Assembly (NCBI GenBank): GCA_021807845.1
Contig: JAKBCM010000013.1
Span: 1-15,192 of the forward strand
Length of the DNA stretch: 15,192 nucleotides
Source: Pseudomonadota bacterium
GTDB lineage: Bacteria > Pseudomonadota > Gammaproteobacteria > Legionellales > Legionellaceae
Direction of reading: 5' to 3'
Below the pieces are notes generated by a model. The model was not told where the DNA came from. It saw only the letters and a list, made by a program, of their open reading frames with translations, and made no database searches. The first letter of the stretch is position 1, and each line of letters opens with the position of its first letter. Both the position numbers and the translations under genes were made by a program. Of the stretch, positions 1-8,185 are shown piece after piece.

Positions 1-1325
1 CCGATCTGTTCATCTCGCCCATGCTGTATCGCATTATCACAAAGAATCACGAGTACTTGCTCTAACTGGCTTTTATCAAATGCTATTGTGTTTTTTTTCT
101 TCACTGGAATCTCTAAAATCATGTCACAATCATGAGTCATAGAAAACTCATGTTTAAATTGATTCAGAAATTGTTTTAGGCGAATGGATTGATGCTTTGC
201 CTGTTGTCTTCTTGATACATGTAGCACATTTTGGATGACTCTATCCATCCGATGGCAGTTATTGATGATCAATTCTCGAAGCCGACTGTCTTCTTCGCTT
301 AAAGAGACTGTATCACCCATCAACTCTCCTGCGTGTAGGATAACTCCTAATGGATTTCGTAACTCATGAGCAATACTGGCTGAAAATCGCCCTAAAGAAG
401 CCAGTTTTAGTTGTTGCGCTTGATGTGAAATAACAGACATATCTTCAAGAATAATTAATACCGCTGGATTTGAAGTTGCAGAGGTTCTGAAGAAATGGAC
501 TTGCAAATAGGGGTTTTCTAAGAGAACTTGTGCTGAAATAGACTTTTTTTCACTTTTCCTACTGAGAAATTTCAGATAATTTTGATACAAATCGGAGGAT
601 AGCTCATCTAAAATCATGTCGGTTTTATACTCATCTAGGTTAAAAAATTGACGAGCAGCTTTATTCATAACTTTGATATGCCGATCACTACCAACATACA
701 AAACACCATATTGCAATCGTTCGATGATATATTCATTCAGACGTTGCATATTCTCTAATTCTTTACCTCGATTTTTTGCCAAATTTTCGTTCAACCTCAC
801 CCAATAGGCGAGATACCAAGCCGTGAGTGCTGTTGCAAAAAAACCTGCGCCATACACCCCTGTTAAAAAAAAGGTGTTAAAATTTTCAGCGTCCATATAT
901 TCATATTGAAAAATGCTCATGAATAAAAGCATGCAACTGGCAACCGCTGCAAAAAAGATAGCCAAACGCCCAGGCACCAAAATACTCAGCATAGCAATGG
1001 GAGCACTGAGCAATATACCAAGGCCTGACTGAATATAACCAATGTGATAGATAAACAATACCAGAACAATCGTATCAATGGTGCCTGACCAAAGGACTTG
1101 ATGGGTAAATTTGATGGCCTTGGAATAACATAAATACAGGAAAAGAAGTCCAAACAAGAGATAAAATAGAAGCGATGTAACAAACACTATTTTGTTGAAA
1201 TGAGTATGCGTGCTCATCCAAAATAATCCAAACAACACAATGATATTTATCAAACGATAAATATTATAAATCAATAACATAGACCATCGTCTGGTCCCTG
1301 CTGTATGTGCTGTCTGGGTCGACAT
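1..1325 (-). CDS. pilS: PilS-type membrane sensor histidine kinase (3' end outside window)
   Basis: Sensor kinase of the PilS kind, which in related bacteria phosphorylates the sigma54 activator PilR to control type IV pilus genes. The visible 441 residues begin with about six hydrophobic segments (roughly residues 25-38, 46-66, 83-99, 101-117, 120-138, 150-175). A PAS-like region follows (about 195-295). The histidine-phosphorylation box is LGRFSASIAHELRNPLG, with the phospho-acceptor at H320, and the start of the ATPase domain has an N-box (CDNAIQHG, N431). The H-box closely matches PilS rather than generic kinases. The frame is open at position 1, so the G-boxes lie outside. I chose the ATG at 1325 because AGGA sits 5 bases upstream; an in-frame ATG at 1340 has no ribosome site. 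If gene order is conserved, pilR should lie beyond the left edge (inference). The family call is strong and the pilS assignment moderate. Confidence 0.8.
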   Translation of the reverse strand, partial: MSTQTAHTAGTRRWSMLLIYNIYRLINIIVLFGLFWMSTHTHFNKIVFVTSLLFYLLFGLLFLYLCYSKAIKFTHQVLWSGTIDTIVLVLFIYHIGYIQSGLGILLSAPIAMLSILVPGRLAIFFAAVASCMLLFMSIFQYEYMDAENFNTFFLTGVYGAGFFATALTAWYLAYWVRLNENLAKNRGKELENMQRLNEYIIERLQYGVLYVGSDRHIKVMNKAARQFFNLDEYKTDMILDELSSDLYQNYLKFLSRKSEKKSISAQVLLENPYLQVHFFRTSATSNPAVLIILEDMSVISHQAQQLKLASLGRFSASIAHELRNPLGVILHAGELMGDTVSLSEEDSRLRELIINNCHRMDRVIQNVLHVSRRQQAKHQSIRLKQFLNQFKHEFSMTHDCDMILEIPVKKKNTIAFDKSQLEQVLVILCDNAIQHGRDEQI

Positions 1326-1386
1326 TTGTATCCTATCCATACCAAGTTAAACGTATGATGAGGTGAATGAGTCCCCAATCCTTTTA

Positions 1387-1415
1387 ACTATAGGACACTT
1401 TCATAGCATTTGTAA
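1387..1415 (-). promoter_or_regulatory. Putative sigma70 promoter for the PilS-like kinase
   Basis: On the minus strand TTACAA (1415-1410) is followed after exactly 17 bases by TATAGT (1392-1387), about 60 bases before the kinase start. The -10 matches five of six consensus bases, the -35 only three of six. It lies in the 95-base gap after the stop of the upstream minus-strand gene, so the kinase could be transcribed independently of it. Confidence 0.4.
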
Positions 1416-1420
1416 CGAAA

Positions 1421-3424
1421 TCAAACTGTAGGTGCAGCAATCTCTACAGAATCAATCACAGGCTTTGAGAGAGAGTCAACAATGGGTTTAAAAAAGCCAT
1501 ATAGATTAGAGCCCGTTTGCTTTGAGTCATGGACGGGTTGATATGAGAGATATTGATCAGGTAAGTAGAACAGCTCACATAGTGAGCCTAAGACTGTTCC
1601 AACCAATGAGCCAACTATGAAAATCCCTGGAAGAGTGAATACACTACTGAAACACAGCCCAAACAAACAACTGAACACAATGGCTGCAAGAATGATGCAA
1701 AGAGCTGCTGCAAGTATCCGTGTTTTTGGATAAAACTTTGAGTTTTGTGCTTCTTGATGAAACGTTTCAAAGTATGTGATAAAACTATTTGCATCCATCT
1801 CGCGATTTAACTGTGCCAATGCCTTGGCAGCCCTGATGGGATGGTCGTAGTCTACGTGAAGAAATTCCAACTCACTGATAAGCGCTTTTTGATAGGCCAG
1901 TAGATGTGCTTTAAAATGATCCATATCCAGGTGATAATGTTTCACTATTTCCATCAAAAATGAATTTTCTTGACCTATTTTATTAAAAATATTATCAATA
2001 TCGACTTGTCGACTTTTCTGAAGTAGTTTATCAAACGTAGTCACTTTCACATGAGATAAATGAACGTTCTGAAGATACGATTCAATCTGCTTTTGATGAG
2101 CCGGCGTATCGGTGGCAATCATGTTGATGTCTTCACCTAACTTTAAAGGAACTTTGGTTCGATATTCCATCGTATTAGGGAACAATAATTCTAGCTTCGA
2201 GTCTTCAGAAGATGATTCTTCATCATCCATCATGAGTATGATTGGAAATGAGTTATCGATAAAGGTTCGATACGGGGTATCATAAATATTGTTGGGTGGT
2301 CGTTTTAAGACCTCGCGAAGAATAGACAATCGATGCCCAAAGGCTTTTGCACTCTCTTCTATCAATGGATGTAATGAGTCAAAAAAGGCTTGATCCAATC
2401 TACAACCAGTAAAATCCGTTAAAAGATCTGCAATCGTATACCCTGATAAATTTTGTAACATACGCCAAGCCAAATAGCTTGGATTAAATTGAGTGAACTC
2501 GCCTTGCTTGAATTTGGGCTTGGTATAAAGTGTATCGTTGACCACAAAAACGTTTGGATTATCTATCACTACTTTTCGGGCTTTATCATTCTTATATCTA
2601 GATTGAACGATAGACTCTTTAGGAATGGCTAATAAATCAGTGACTTTTTGTAAGGATTCAAGAGATGGGTGTGGATCTTCATAGATTGATTTGATGTCTA
2701 TGTTTGCTGCTATGATCTTTTCCAAAAGGGCATCATAGGTCAAATGAGCAAAAATACTATCTAAAATATCCTCTCTCTTCTGGGGATCCATTTGTCCAAT
2801 GTGTTCATCAGGATTGATATTTCGTCCCAATAATAAGATCAAATAAGTAAACTGATAGGTGGCTTCCAATTGTTTGTCTAAATCAGCCATGTCTTCATCG
2901 CTCATCCAGACTGAATTTTCAATACCCATTTGTTTTAAGCGCATCACATGAACGAGGATTTCATTAATATTACTATAAGCAATCCGTTTGCCTCGTTTGA
3001 TAGCATTCATGGCATTAATCACCAATGTTTCTTGATTCTGAGGTGCACTCGGAATGGCATACGTATCAAGGATATGTTCCAAATCATAGGAAGGATAAGT
3101 ATTGGTATAGACCTTCATGCGCCCAAAAGCGAGTCTTGAATCAGAAATAGCCGTTGATAGACCGCCTTCTGTAATTTCACCACAAATCGGTGCTATCTGG
3201 TGGTTTTCCATCATCCATAAGGGTGAGAATAATTGGAAGTCGGTTTTAGGAAGCAACGCTAATACAGAGGAGCTTGTCCCATGAAGATATGGATTTGAGG
3301 CTGATGAATGCATTAAATTATATCTATTTTGATTAAAAATTGGGCATTGTACCATAAAATAACAATTAATGTATAGTATTGAATATACGAGATCTGAGTA
3401 CATGACTTTTTTGGAAACTTTCAT
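1421..3424 (-). CDS. 667-residue orphan protein with C-terminal membrane hairpin, effector-like
   Basis: I do not recognise a family. The protein is mostly soluble and helix-rich, with a very acidic stretch at about residues 399-412 (MDDEESSSEDSK). Near the C-terminus are two adjacent membrane segments (about 569-592 and 594-617). The second carries a glycine zipper (G605, G609, G613), and a 50-residue hydrophilic tail follows. No catalytic motif was seen. A C-terminal hairpin with glycine zipper occurs in many Legionella-type secreted proteins that insert into host membranes, so an effector role is possible but is only inference. The start is uncertain. The ATG at 3424 has only a weak AGTGGG about 10 bases upstream, and its first 37 codons are unusually AT-rich and may really be promoter DNA. 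M38 (ATG at 3313) would leave a 152-base divergent spacer instead of 41 bases. No N-terminal signal peptide is convincing. Confidence 0.7.
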   Translation of the reverse strand: MKVSKKVMYSDLVYSILYINCYFMVQCPIFNQNRYNLMHSSASNPYLHGTSSSVLALLPKTDFQLFSPLWMMENHQIAPICGEITEGGLSTAISDSRLAFGRMKVYTNTYPSYDLEHILDTYAIPSAPQNQETLVINAMNAIKRGKRIAYSNINEILVHVMRLKQMGIENSVWMSDEDMADLDKQLEATYQFTYLILLLGRNINPDEHIGQMDPQKREDILDSIFAHLTYDALLEKIIAANIDIKSIYEDPHPSLESLQKVTDLLAIPKESIVQSRYKNDKARKVVIDNPNVFVVNDTLYTKPKFKQGEFTQFNPSYLAWRMLQNLSGYTIADLLTDFTGCRLDQAFFDSLHPLIEESAKAFGHRLSILREVLKRPPNNIYDTPYRTFIDNSFPIILMMDDEESSSEDSKLELLFPNTMEYRTKVPLKLGEDINMIATDTPAHQKQIESYLQNVHLSHVKVTTFDKLLQKSRQVDIDNIFNKIGQENSFLMEIVKHYHLDMDHFKAHLLAYQKALISELEFLHVDYDHPIRAAKALAQLNREMDANSFITYFETFHQEAQNSKFYPKTRILAAALCIILAAIVFSCLFGLCFSSVFTLPGIFIVGSLVGTVLGSLCELFYLPDQYLSYQPVHDSKQTGSNLYGFFKPIVDSLSKPVIDSVEIAAPTV

Positions 3425-3465
3425 TACTTAACGACCCACTGCTACATCCCGATGACGGAGATGAC

Positions 3466-6045
3466 ATGATGGCTGATGAGGATGTGATTGATTATCAAGC
3501 AACACTGATTAACAAAGGCATACCAGCAGACGTATTACAGTTGGCTTTACAAGAGGGCGCCAGTTTAGAAAGAATATTCCTAAACTTACCTGTTGGCCCT
3601 TTTGGACCCAAGAAATCTTTGTGCCGTATCCAATCTGTTTGGCAGTTGCTTATCCTTGGCAAACAGGATTTTGATTTTCAAACAATGGAGGATTCTTTTT
3701 GGTCCAAAACCGACCCATGGGGAGCCACACCTGTTCATTATTTAGCACTATCAGGTCATGTTACTGGACTCAAATGGATCAAAGAAGCTCATCCTAATTT
3801 ACTGAATGCAAAAGATATTGGTGGTCGTCATATCGGTCACTATGCAGCACTTGGTGGGAACCTTCTCGCCTATCATTGGATTATTAATCTATTCCCAAGG
3901 CTATTAAATATCAATGACGATTATGGTCGTTCGGTTTCTCATTTTGCAGCTAATGCATACCGCCCTAATTTATTGGCATGGCTTAAGATCACATATCCAA
4001 ACTTATTGACTTTAAAAGATAATAACGGCCTCACCATCGCCCATTATGCAGCTTGGTCTATCAGTCCTTTATTAATCGACTGGGTCAAAACAAATGAACC
4101 CGCTCTGATGAAGGCCAAAGACCAAGATGGCGCTACCTGTTATCATCATGCCATCAAAGCAGGCAATCATTCGCTTATCTATTGGTTAAACAAAGAAAAC
4201 TATCCCCTAAAAACATATGAAAAAGACAATATAGGCCGCACGTTTGCCCATTATGCCGCATGCTCATCTAACCCTCATATGTTGCAATGGATAAAAGATA
4301 ATCATCCTTCATTGCTCTCCACCCATACCAATCAGGATGCAAACATTGCTCATTATGCTGCCTGGTCCGGTGAGATAGCGTTATTACAGTGGATTAAAAA
4401 CAATCATCCTCACTTATTAAAGAAAAAAACAGAGCGGGGGGAATATATTTCTCACTGTGGTGCCAATTCTGACGAAATTGCACCTTTACAATGGGTGAAA
4501 GACAACTTTCCTGCCTTGATGCATAAAAAAACAAAAAATGGCGCCAATATCGCCCATATCATTGCGAAAAGTGCGACCAATTCTAAAATGATGCAATGGG
4601 TGATAGATTTTTATCCAAAACTAGTGACGCAGAAAGACAAAAGTGGATGTACCATCATTCATTATGCCGCACGGTCTAAACAGGCAACCATCCTTATTTT
4701 TTTAATGAAAGAATATCCAGAATTAACCAAACAATTATGGATAGAAGACATCTATGGCGACCCACCTCAGCAAGCCTACCGTACAGACATGCATATCAAT
4801 CCAAACAAAATTCAAAATGAACAGTTGATACAAGCAACAAGAAGATACATCGATGTTCATCCAGAACCCAATGATGCCCGTTTCTTACACACTTTTAAGT
4901 CAGAGTGGAAACATATGCTCTTTCAAAGTGGCGCATTCAAACCCGAAGAAATGGAGAACACCATGCATCATTTCCCAACGTCTCTGCAAAAGTTCATTAA
5001 AAATCTTTTGCCGACGATGAAACTCTATGCTTATCCTACGTATGAAATCATATTAGATCGACACGCTATTTATGACTTGCTGATGCTCACAAGAGTTATT
5101 TCGACCGCTGAAGCTGGGACATTTTTTACTTCTACAGCCCCCCACCCTTTCATGCGAGAACTCATGCAATTTCTGCATAAATTAAAGGAAGAAACGCTGG
5201 ATACCAAAGAAATGTTATGTCTTCAAGTGATCTGTGAAGACTATGAAAGGGGGCTATTGGGCGCAAAAAATCAAGCAAACAATGTATTAATCAATAAATT
5301 ATTCACAACAACCACCTTAAGCCAACTCCGTCCCAAAGGCGATACAGGCTCTACAGAAGATATGAAAAAAGAGGACTTTCCTATTCATTTAGAAATCCTT
5401 CATGTGCGCATCAATGCCCTCCCCCTGAGTAAGGAAGTGCGTAAAGCCATGCAAAAGATCATCCTACCAGGGGTTGCCATGATTATTTATAATGAGCAAG
5501 ATATTATCAATCATGTCACAACTCAATTCGGAAAATTATACTATCTACAAGAAAAGTTACCTCTACACACCGATCACATTCAACACACTGACGGAGAAGC
5601 ATATAGACAATTTTTAGAACGTCTCATGAAAAATTTTTTTGGTGCAGCAGAAATAGCGTTTCAAACAGGGCGACTGAGTGTTTTTTGTGAAAAATTGAGT
5701 ATTGGTTATTGTTTTGAAGGTAGGGTCCAAGATGCGTTTAAATGGGCAGCATCGCTTTCAGAACTCACTTCATTTCATGACTTGATGGATCGATTCCTTA
5801 ATAAAGAATACCTACCTTATGTGGAAGTCATGCAAAATTTAATACCTGATAGCGTCCATATGATTCTGCCCGTTTCTAATTTTATCATTCGTCGCCATCG
5901 TCATATGCCTTGTCTGTCCGATCCTATCTATGCCCCAGAAGGGGTTATAACAGAATCTGGGGTGAGAAAATATCTTAAAAACATTCTATGCTATGAGAAA
6001 GAAGCGAGTGTGTTTAAACGTTTGAGGGCAATACTGGGGGACTAG
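3466..6045 (+). CDS. Large ankyrin-repeat protein (10 repeats), likely host-directed effector
   Basis: An 859-residue protein with three parts: a short N-terminal region (1-80), ten ankyrin repeats (about 82-420), and about 420 residues with no family I recognise. Each repeat carries a variant of the ankyrin helix motif, usually HYAAxS, anchored at H91, H125, H159, H193, H227, H262, H296, H330, H364 and H399. The period is therefore 34-35 residues instead of 33. Most repeats also share W-[IV]-K-x(3)-P-x-L-[LM], for example W104/P110, W275/P281 and W309/P315. Ankyrin stacks bind proteins, and in Legionella and Coxiella many such proteins are Dot/Icm substrates that act in the host cell; that role here is inferred. 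No signal peptide or membrane span was seen. The start is ATG 3466 or 3469: GGAG at 3457-3460 serves either. The gene is divergent from the 667-residue orphan protein gene. Confidence 0.9.
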   Translation: MMADEDVIDYQATLINKGIPADVLQLALQEGASLERIFLNLPVGPFGPKKSLCRIQSVWQLLILGKQDFDFQTMEDSFWSKTDPWGATPVHYLALSGHVTGLKWIKEAHPNLLNAKDIGGRHIGHYAALGGNLLAYHWIINLFPRLLNINDDYGRSVSHFAANAYRPNLLAWLKITYPNLLTLKDNNGLTIAHYAAWSISPLLIDWVKTNEPALMKAKDQDGATCYHHAIKAGNHSLIYWLNKENYPLKTYEKDNIGRTFAHYAACSSNPHMLQWIKDNHPSLLSTHTNQDANIAHYAAWSGEIALLQWIKNNHPHLLKKKTERGEYISHCGANSDEIAPLQWVKDNFPALMHKKTKNGANIAHIIAKSATNSKMMQWVIDFYPKLVTQKDKSGCTIIHYAARSKQATILIFLMKEYPELTKQLWIEDIYGDPPQQAYRTDMHINPNKIQNEQLIQATRRYIDVHPEPNDARFLHTFKSEWKHMLFQSGAFKPEEMENTMHHFPTSLQKFIKNLLPTMKLYAYPTYEIILDRHAIYDLLMLTRVISTAEAGTFFTSTAPHPFMRELMQFLHKLKEETLDTKEMLCLQVICEDYERGLLGAKNQANNVLINKLFTTTTLSQLRPKGDTGSTEDMKKEDFPIHLEILHVRINALPLSKEVRKAMQKIILPGVAMIIYNEQDIINHVTTQFGKLYYLQEKLPLHTDHIQHTDGEAYRQFLERLMKNFFGAAEIAFQTGRLSVFCEKLSIGYCFEGRVQDAFKWAASLSELTSFHDLMDRFLNKEYLPYVEVMQNLIPDSVHMILPVSNFIIRRHRHMPCLSDPIYAPEGVITESGVRKYLKNILCYEKEASVFKRLRAILGD

Positions 6046-6121
6046 TCGAGTATCCTTCATTAGATTACACTAGAATTTGTCAACACACCCTAATAATAGA
6101 AAAGAGGGTTAAGAAAATCAT

Positions 6122-6406
6122 ATGAAATCTATCGATCAAATGGTCATCACCGCCATGACTACGTTTCTGCTGATGACTCATGCTCATGCAAACAGCAATA
6201 GCCTTGATACATCTTCTCCATCTTCATCTTCGGAAAAATGTTTCGGCATTGTGAAAAAAGGATTAAATGATTGCGCAACTGCTGTGTCTTCTTGCGCCGG
6301 CTCCTCTACCAAAGATAGACAAGCTGACGCCTTTGTTTTCCTGCCCAAGGGCATGTGCGATCGGTTGGTTGGAGGGAGTTTAAAAGCCCCAATTGTCAAA
6401 AAATAA
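6122..6406 (+). CDS. bufA1: DUF2282 / bufferin-type small exported four-cysteine protein (copper-binding RiPP precursor family)
   Basis: A 94-residue exported protein. Residues 1-23 form a signal peptide ending in AHA before N24. The mature part has exactly four cysteines, C40, C51, C58 and C79, in the pattern EKCFG...NDC...SCAG...KGMC...GGSLK, which is the hallmark of DUF2282. Members of this family have been described as bufferin precursors: exported peptides whose cysteines are converted to copper-binding heterocycles by a DUF692 (MNIO) enzyme with a DUF2063 partner. Neither enzyme is in this window. Whether this peptide is modified is therefore unknown. It heads a plus-strand cluster, ending 14 bases before the first yceI. 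The ribosome site is weak: GAGGG lies 13 bases upstream of the ATG. An internal Met7 start would also leave a hydrophobic leader. Family assignment comes from sequence recall, not a search. Confidence 0.78.
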   Translation: MKSIDQMVITAMTTFLLMTHAHANSNSLDTSSPSSSSEKCFGIVKKGLNDCATAVSSCAGSSTKDRQADAFVFLPKGMCDRLVGGSLKAPIVKK

Positions 6407-6420
6407 TCACGGAGATACTG

Positions 6421-7005
6421 ATGAAAAGGACTTTCGTCTATTTTTTTAAGACCCTATGGCTACTTTTTCTCCCATTGTCACTCCATGCAGAAACCATGCA
6501 ATGGACTTTGGATCCCCAACATACCTATGTCATATGGAAAATCAATCACTTGGGCTTTTCAAGCCAAATTGGAAAATGGTATGCCAATGGCCAACTGATC
6601 CTAGATGAACAAAAGCCTCAAAATAGTAAGGTATCAGCAACCATTCAACTGACAAACCTCATCACAGGCATTCCTGAACTAGATAAACATCTCAAAAGCC
6701 CTCTTTTCTTTGATGTTGAAAAATATCCCACAGCGACTTTTGTCAGTGACAAAGTAACCCCCATCAACAAAAATTCAGCCAGTGTTCATGGCCTATTAAC
6801 TATCCATGGCGTATCAAAGCCCATCACACTACAGGTGACTTTAAATAAAGTGGGGAAAAATCCAATCAACGACAAACTCACAGCAGGGTTTACGGGCAAA
6901 ACAGTGCTCAAACGTTCAGAGTTTAACATGATGACTTTACTTCCTGATTTAAGTGATGAGGTCAGTATAGAAATTGGGGCAGAAGCATATAAAAACGCAC
7001 AATAA
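6421..7005 (+). CDS. yceI: YceI-family periplasmic lipocalin-like protein (first copy)
   Basis: A 194-residue secreted protein of the YceI family, whose members form a beta-barrel that binds polyisoprenoid-type lipids such as ubiquinone. The signal peptide is residues 1-23 (cleavage after LSLHA). The mature protein starts with the family opening WTLDPQHTYVIWKINHLGFS and ends with the conserved strand region KRSEFNMMTLLPDLSDEV. The length is typical (about 190). The start is the ATG at 6421 because GGAG (6411-6414) lies 6 bases upstream; the longer frame beginning at 6355 would run into the preceding gene and hide the signal peptide. It sits between the bufferin-type gene and a cytochrome b561, 9 bases from the latter. 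In E. coli yceI is next to yceJ, a b561 homologue, which supports a shared membrane redox role here. Confidence 0.9.
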   Translation: MKRTFVYFFKTLWLLFLPLSLHAETMQWTLDPQHTYVIWKINHLGFSSQIGKWYANGQLILDEQKPQNSKVSATIQLTNLITGIPELDKHLKSPLFFDVEKYPTATFVSDKVTPINKNSASVHGLLTIHGVSKPITLQVTLNKVGKNPINDKLTAGFTGKTVLKRSEFNMMTLLPDLSDEVSIEIGAEAYKNAQ

Positions 7006-7014
7006 GAAGGTGTT

Positions 7015-7548
7015 ATGCATTTCATCAATACAGATACGCGATTTGGCATCATCACCATTTGTCTTCATTGGTTGATGGCATTATTAATGATTGGCTTAAT
7101 TATTCTTGGGTTATATATGGTTAGGTTACCCATCGGTATTGAAAAATTGGAGTTGTTTGGCTGGCATAAAGAGTATGGATTTTTGCTCTTGTTTCTGGCG
7201 GCATTTAGATTGGTGTGGCGCCTCATCAACATAACGCCCAGTTTATCACTTCCATTGTGGGAAATAGTAGCCGCTCGCAGTGTACACTGGATTTTTTATG
7301 GTTTTATGTTTGCCTTACCCATCACAGGTTTGTTGATTACTTCAGCCGCGGGATTACCAGCTTCTTTTTTTGGGATAATCACTTTACCTAATTTAATTGC
7401 TCCCAATGAGTCTTTAAGACTATTGTTTCAATCATTACATCTTTGGTTGGCGTATGGTTTGATTGTCTTTATTGGATTGCATGCAGCAGCTGCATTAAAA
7501 CATCATTTTATCAATAAAGATGATATTTTAAGGAGAATGGTATCGTGA
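7015..7548 (+). CDS. yceJ: Cytochrome b561 family membrane protein (YceJ-like)
   Basis: A 177-residue inner-membrane di-haem cytochrome b of the b561/CybB type, which moves electrons between the quinone pool and the periplasm. Four membrane helices are visible (about 14-35, 53-70, 88-111, 140-161). The probable haem ligands are H18 (CLHWLMA), H51 (GWHKEYG), and H142 with H156 in the last helix (LHLWLAYGLIVFIGLHAA). The ligand choice follows the family pattern and was not modelled; H91 is a further helix histidine. AGAAGG lies 4 bases before the ATG. The stop codon overlaps the GTG start of the second yceI by four bases, so the two are translationally coupled. Placement between two yceI copies suggests the proteins work together, perhaps exchanging a quinone-like ligand (inference). 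Confidence 0.9.
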   Translation: MHFINTDTRFGIITICLHWLMALLMIGLIILGLYMVRLPIGIEKLELFGWHKEYGFLLLFLAAFRLVWRLINITPSLSLPLWEIVAARSVHWIFYGFMFALPITGLLITSAAGLPASFFGIITLPNLIAPNESLRLLFQSLHLWLAYGLIVFIGLHAAAALKHHFINKDDILRRMVS

Positions 7549-8129
7549 AGATCATTAAGATAGACAGTTGGCTTACTGTTTTTTTACTATTTCTTTGCCC
7601 TTTTATGGGGCATACAGCCAGCATCCCATCATGGCAACTGACTCCCGCAGAAAGCAGTCTTACGTTTACTGCAACCCAAAATGGGGCTCCAGTCACGGGA
7701 GAATTTAAGACATTTACCGGTCAAATTTTATTTTCTCTGAGCGATCTGAAGCACAGCCAAGCCACTATCACCATTGATATCTCATCACTCAGTGCATCAT
7801 ACCGTGATTTAACTACGACCCTAATGACCCCCGAATGGTTTAATGCCAAAGTTTTTCCCAAAGCCGTGTTCAAATCAACAGGATTTACTCAAGTCAGTGA
7901 CAAAACCTTTCAAGCGACTGGTTTTTTAACCATCAAAGATAAAACAGCTCCAGTTACTTTAACCTTCACAGCAGTTGAACCCAAAAATAATCAGATCATA
8001 GTTGATGGCACCACATCGATAAACCGCAGCACATTTGGCGTTGGGCAAGGAGAATGGGCAAGCACCAAAGAAATCAAAGACGAAGTCATGATTCATTTCA
8101 AACTAGTAGCAAAAGGAACCGAACAATAA
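7545..8129 (+). CDS. yceI: YceI-family periplasmic lipocalin-like protein (second copy)
   Basis: A second, clearly diverged YceI protein of 194 residues. It has a signal peptide (about residues 1-25, ending near MGHTA) and the strong family signature near the C-terminus: INRSTFGVGQGEW followed by IKDEVMI. The internal FPKAVFKSTGF and ATGFLTIKDKTAPVTL also match the family. The start is GTG at 7545, overlapping the TGA of the cytochrome gene by four bases, with AAGGAG 9 bases upstream. The two YceI copies are too different to be a recent duplication, since their signature blocks differ (FNMMTLLPDLSDEV versus FGVGQGEW), so they may bind different ligands. Confidence 0.9.
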   Translation: MKIIKIDSWLTVFLLFLCPFMGHTASIPSWQLTPAESSLTFTATQNGAPVTGEFKTFTGQILFSLSDLKHSQATITIDISSLSASYRDLTTTLMTPEWFNAKVFPKAVFKSTGFTQVSDKTFQATGFLTIKDKTAPVTLTFTAVEPKNNQIIVDGTTSINRSTFGVGQGEWASTKEIKDEVMIHFKLVAKGTEQ

Positions 8130-8146
8130 GTATTGTGGTCTAATCG

Positions 8147-8162
8147 GATGTGATTTCACATC
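8147..8162. promoter_or_regulatory. 16-bp palindrome upstream of the slipin gene
   Basis: GATGTGATTTCACATC has two perfect 7-base arms around a 2-base centre, in the 56-base gap between yceI and the slipin start. It could be an operator or a short RNA stem. It contains TGTGA and TCACA but only 2 bases apart, not the 6 of a CRP site. No T-run follows, so it is not a standard terminator. Confidence 0.4.
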
Positions 8163-8185
8163 TAGAACATAAAAAGGACTTAACC

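Noticed and set aside
986..1183. Short hydrophobic frame of 65 codons within the PilS-like gene
   Set aside because: It lies inside the membrane part of the kinase reading frame; its hydrophobicity mirrors the T-rich codons of that gene.
6086..6110. Terminator after the ankyrin gene (ACCCT...AGGGT)
   Set aside because: Only a 5-base stem with a 13-base loop and no T-run.
6184..6399. Antisense 71-codon frame opposite the bufferin-type gene
   Set aside because: A shadow of the real gene with no ribosome site or recognisable domain.
6355..6420. Earlier start for the first yceI
   Set aside because: It overlaps the bufferin-type gene and would bury the signal peptide; the ATG at 6421 has a clear GGAG.
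8147..8162. CRP binding site
   Set aside because: TGTGA and TCACA are present but separated by 2 bases rather than 6.
8150..8185. Upstream GTG start for the slipin gene
   Set aside because: It would add 12 hydrophilic residues before the membrane segment, overlaps the palindrome and has no ribosome site; the ATG at 8186 has AAGGA at good spacing.
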